Shown one piece after another: positions 13,517-15,305 of a DNA stretch of 15,305 nt (position 1 is the first letter of the stretch; each line of letters opens with the position of its first letter). Source of the stretch: Lachnospiraceae bacterium (GTDB lineage: Bacteria > Bacillota_A > Clostridia > Lachnospirales > Lachnospiraceae). The translations under genes and the position numbers were made by a program. The stretch spans positions 1 through 15,305 of the forward strand of contig JAFXWR010000174.1 of the NCBI GenBank assembly GCA_017542725.1. Reading direction: 5' to 3'. The notes below the pieces were generated by a model. It ran no database searches, had not been told where the DNA came from, and saw only the letters and a list, made by a program, of their open reading frames with translations.

Positions 13517-14710
13517 TTACTCTATAATCTTTACAACTCTTCCTGAACCTACAGTATGTCCACCTTCACGGATAGCGAATCTAAGTCCCTCTTCCATAGC
13601 AACTGGGTGGATAAGTTCTACAGTCATCTCTACGTTGTCACCAGGCATACACATTTCTGTACCTGCTGGTAATTGACATACACCAGTGATATCAGTAGTT
13701 CTGAAATAGAATTGTGGTCTATAGTTATTCATGAATGGAGTGTGTCTACCACCTTCATCCTTAGTTAATACGTAAACTTGTGCAGTAAATTTCTTGTGAC
13801 ATTTTACTGAACCTGGCTTACAGATAACTTGTCCTCTCTCGATATCAGTCTTGTCGATACCTCTAAGAAGAAGTCCTACGTTATCTCCTGCTTGACCTTG
13901 ATCAAGAAGCTTTCTGAACATTTCGATACCAGTGATAACAGTCTTCTTTGTCTCTTCGCTGATACCAACGATTTCCATTTCATCGTTAAGTTTAACTGTT
14001 CCTCTCTCTACTCTACCTGTAGCAACAGTACCACGACCTGTGATTGTGAATACGTCTTCTACTGGCATTAAGAATGGCTTATCAACATCACGAACTGGAT
14101 CTGGAATGTAGCTATCAACTGCATCCATAAGTTCCATGATCTTATTTCCCCACTCACCTGAAGTATCCTCAAGTGCCTTAAGAGCTGAACCTCTGATTAT
14201 AGGAATATCTGCGCCTGGGAATTCATATTCTGTAAGAAGATCTCTAACTTCCATCTCAACTAAGTCAAGAAGCTCTGGATCATCAACCATATCACACTTA
14301 TTTAAGAATACTACGATAGCTGGAACACCAACTTGTCTTGCAAGAAGGATGTGCTCTCTTGTTTGAGCCATAACACCATCAGTAGCTGCAACAACGAGGA
14401 TTGCTCCGTCCATTTGTGCTGCACCAGTGATCATGTTCTTAACGTAGTCAGCGTGTCCTGGACAGTCAACGTGTGCATAGTGTCTCTTTGCTGTCTCATA
14501 CTCTACGTGAGAAGTATTGATTGTGATTCCTCTTTCTCTCTCTTCTGGTGCCTTATCGATGTTTGCATAATCGATGAATTCACCTGTACCATTTCTATCA
14601 TGTAAAGTCTTTGTGATAGCTGCTGTTAAAGTTGTTTTACCATGGTCAACGTGACCGATAGTACCAATATTACAATGGGGTTTGTTTCTTTCAAATTTAG
14701 CCTTTGCCAT
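13517..14710 (-). CDS. tuf: Translation elongation factor EF-Tu
   Basis: 397 residues, full length for bacterial EF-Tu. It delivers aminoacyl-tRNA to the ribosome as a GTP complex. GTP-binding motifs are complete: GHVDHGKT (19-26), RGITI in switch I (60-64), DCPGH (82-86), NKCD (137-140) and SAL (175-177). Domains 2 and 3 follow, with the GRVERG stretch and the conserved end [15 protein letters not shown]. The start ATG 14710 has a strong AGGAGG about 8 nt upstream. It follows fusA by 92 bp, the usual end of the str operon, but has its own promoter in that gap and its own terminator, so it can be expressed apart from fusA. Confidence 0.99.
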   Translation of the reverse strand: MAKAKFERNKPHCNIGTIGHVDHGKTTLTAAITKTLHDRNGTGEFIDYANIDKAPEERERGITINTSHVEYETAKRHYAHVDCPGHADYVKNMITGAAQMDGAILVVAATDGVMAQTREHILLARQVGVPAIVVFLNKCDMVDDPELLDLVEMEVRDLLTEYEFPGADIPIIRGSALKALEDTSGEWGNKIMELMDAVDSYIPDPVRDVDKPFLMPVEDVFTITGRGTVATGRVERGTVKLNDEMEIVGISEETKKTVITGIEMFRKLLDQGQAGDNVGLLLRGIDKTDIERGQVICKPGSVKCHKKFTAQVYVLTKDEGGRHTPFMNNYRPQFYFRTTDITGVCQLPAGTEMCMPGDNVEMTVELIHPVAMEEGLRFAIREGGHTVGSGRVVKIIE

Positions 14711-14767
14711 TTTATTTTCCTCCTAGGATAATATATTTTTTTCTTTTTATTTTTTTCGTGAATTTAT

Positions 14768-14796
14768 ATTATATCATAAATTCGGGTTTTTATCAA
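14768..14796 (-). promoter_or_regulatory. Promoter of tuf
   Basis: On the minus strand there is a -35 TTGATA (14796-14791), a 17-bp spacer and a perfect -10 TATAAT (14773-14768) with TG at the extended -10 position. It lies in the fusA-tuf gap and leaves a leader of about 50 nt. The -10 box is the centre of a 24-bp inverted repeat (14760-14783; arms GAATTTAT / ATAAATTC with an 8-nt spacer). Confidence 0.8.
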
Positions 14797-14802
14797 GAAA
14801 TA

Positions 14803-15305
14803 TTACTTCTTCTCTTCCTTACTGCCCTTGTCTGAAAGAATCTTCTCTTGAACATTCTTTGGACATTGCTCGTATTTGTGGAAGAACATTGAGTAGTTTC
14901 CACGACCTTGTGTACGCGAACGAAGATCTGTTGAGTATCCGAACATCTCAGAAAGTGGTACATATGCTTTAACCATCTTACCAGATGCGATATCTTCCAT
15001 ACCTTCTACACGACCACGACGAGAGTTGATATCTCCAATTACATCACCCATATATTCTTCAGGCATTGTAACTTCTACTCTCATTATAGGTTCAAGTAGA
15101 ACTGGTGCTCCCTTTTGCATAGCATCTTTAAATGCCATAGAACCTGCGATGTGGAATGCCATTTCAGAAGAGTCGACTTCGTGATATGAACCATCCCATA
15201 CATTTGCATGAACTCCGAGAACTGGGAAGCCTCCTAAGATACCACACTTAGTTGCTTCTTCTATACCTTCGCCGATAGCTGGTATATATTCTTTTGGTAT
15301 AGCAC
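14803..15305 (-). CDS. fusA: Translation elongation factor EF-G, C-terminal part (5' end beyond window)
   Basis: 167 residues of the C-terminal part are visible; the frame is open to the window edge (first full codon at 15303) and the ATG at 15162 is internal. The segment covers the end of domain IV and domain V of [20 protein letters not shown], then [51 protein letters not shown] and the [20 protein letters not shown] block. EF-G drives translocation on the ribosome. The tail ends with a charged KGSKEEKK. It is immediately upstream of tuf in the transcription direction, the usual str operon order. Confidence 0.98.
   Translation of the reverse strand, partial: AIPKEYIPAIGEGIEEATKCGILGGFPVLGVHANVWDGSYHEVDSSEMAFHIAGSMAFKDAMQKGAPVLLEPIMRVEVTMPEEYMGDVIGDINSRRGRVEGMEDIASGKMVKAYVPLSEMFGYSTDLRSRTQGRGNYSMFFHKYEQCPKNVQEKILSDKGSKEEKK

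Noticed and set aside
14803..15162. Short stand-alone gene starting at ATG 15162
   Set aside because: The frame continues upstream to the window edge with conserved EF-G sequence, so this ATG is internal to fusA.

Overview
The window is low-GC DNA from an anaerobic Firmicute, most likely a clostridium. The evidence is clostridial-type EF-Tu and EF-G, AGGAGG-like ribosome binding sites, TATAAT promoters, SpoIIE-type phosphatases and a polyferredoxin paired with a tiny CXXC protein. Genus cannot be fixed by eye; a Lachnospiraceae-like or related origin is only a guess. Every gene I can support lies on the minus strand, so transcription runs from high to low coordinates.

Right end (15305 to 13410): the C-terminal part of fusA (EF-G), then tuf (EF-Tu) with its own strong promoter and an intrinsic terminator. 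That terminator is built from a member of a palindromic repeat family. Next (13410 to 11307): a second strong promoter drives a 48-residue CXXC membrane protein, a membrane polyferredoxin with two 4Fe-4S ferredoxin motifs, and a short CNNM/CBS protein, ending at a clear terminator (about 11259-11280).

Middle (11224 to 2414): a tightly packed run of a DUF2156/GNAT-fold protein, a DMT/EamA-type transporter with a disrupted canonical start, a membrane protein with a degenerate RsbW-like ATPase domain, a dCache-HAMP-SpoIIE phosphatase, the 23S rRNA uridine methyltransferase RlmD, a 5TM-LYT-HAMP-SpoIIE phosphatase and an unknown 156-residue protein. Two membrane PP2C phosphatases and an anti-sigma-kinase-like membrane protein in one run suggest a membrane-based partner-switching signalling module. 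No STAS antagonist or sigma factor is visible here.

Left end (2417 to 1): a three-unit palindrome cluster, a BaiN/HI0933-type flavoprotein, and the N-terminal 342 residues of an MBOAT acyltransferase that runs off the window.

The most interesting signal is a dispersed family of short palindromes whose minus strand begins GTAGGGG. I count seven copies, all in the same orientation. Two sit in frame inside conserved genes (baiN-like and rlmD) and add a Ser-Arg-Gly-Glu peptide at what look like loop positions. One supplies the stop codon of the 156-residue gene, one forms the tuf terminator, and the rest lie between genes. Stem sequences differ between copies while pairing is largely kept. This resembles the Rickettsia palindromic elements that insert in coding genes. 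A second, unrelated palindrome is inserted in the same baiN-like gene.
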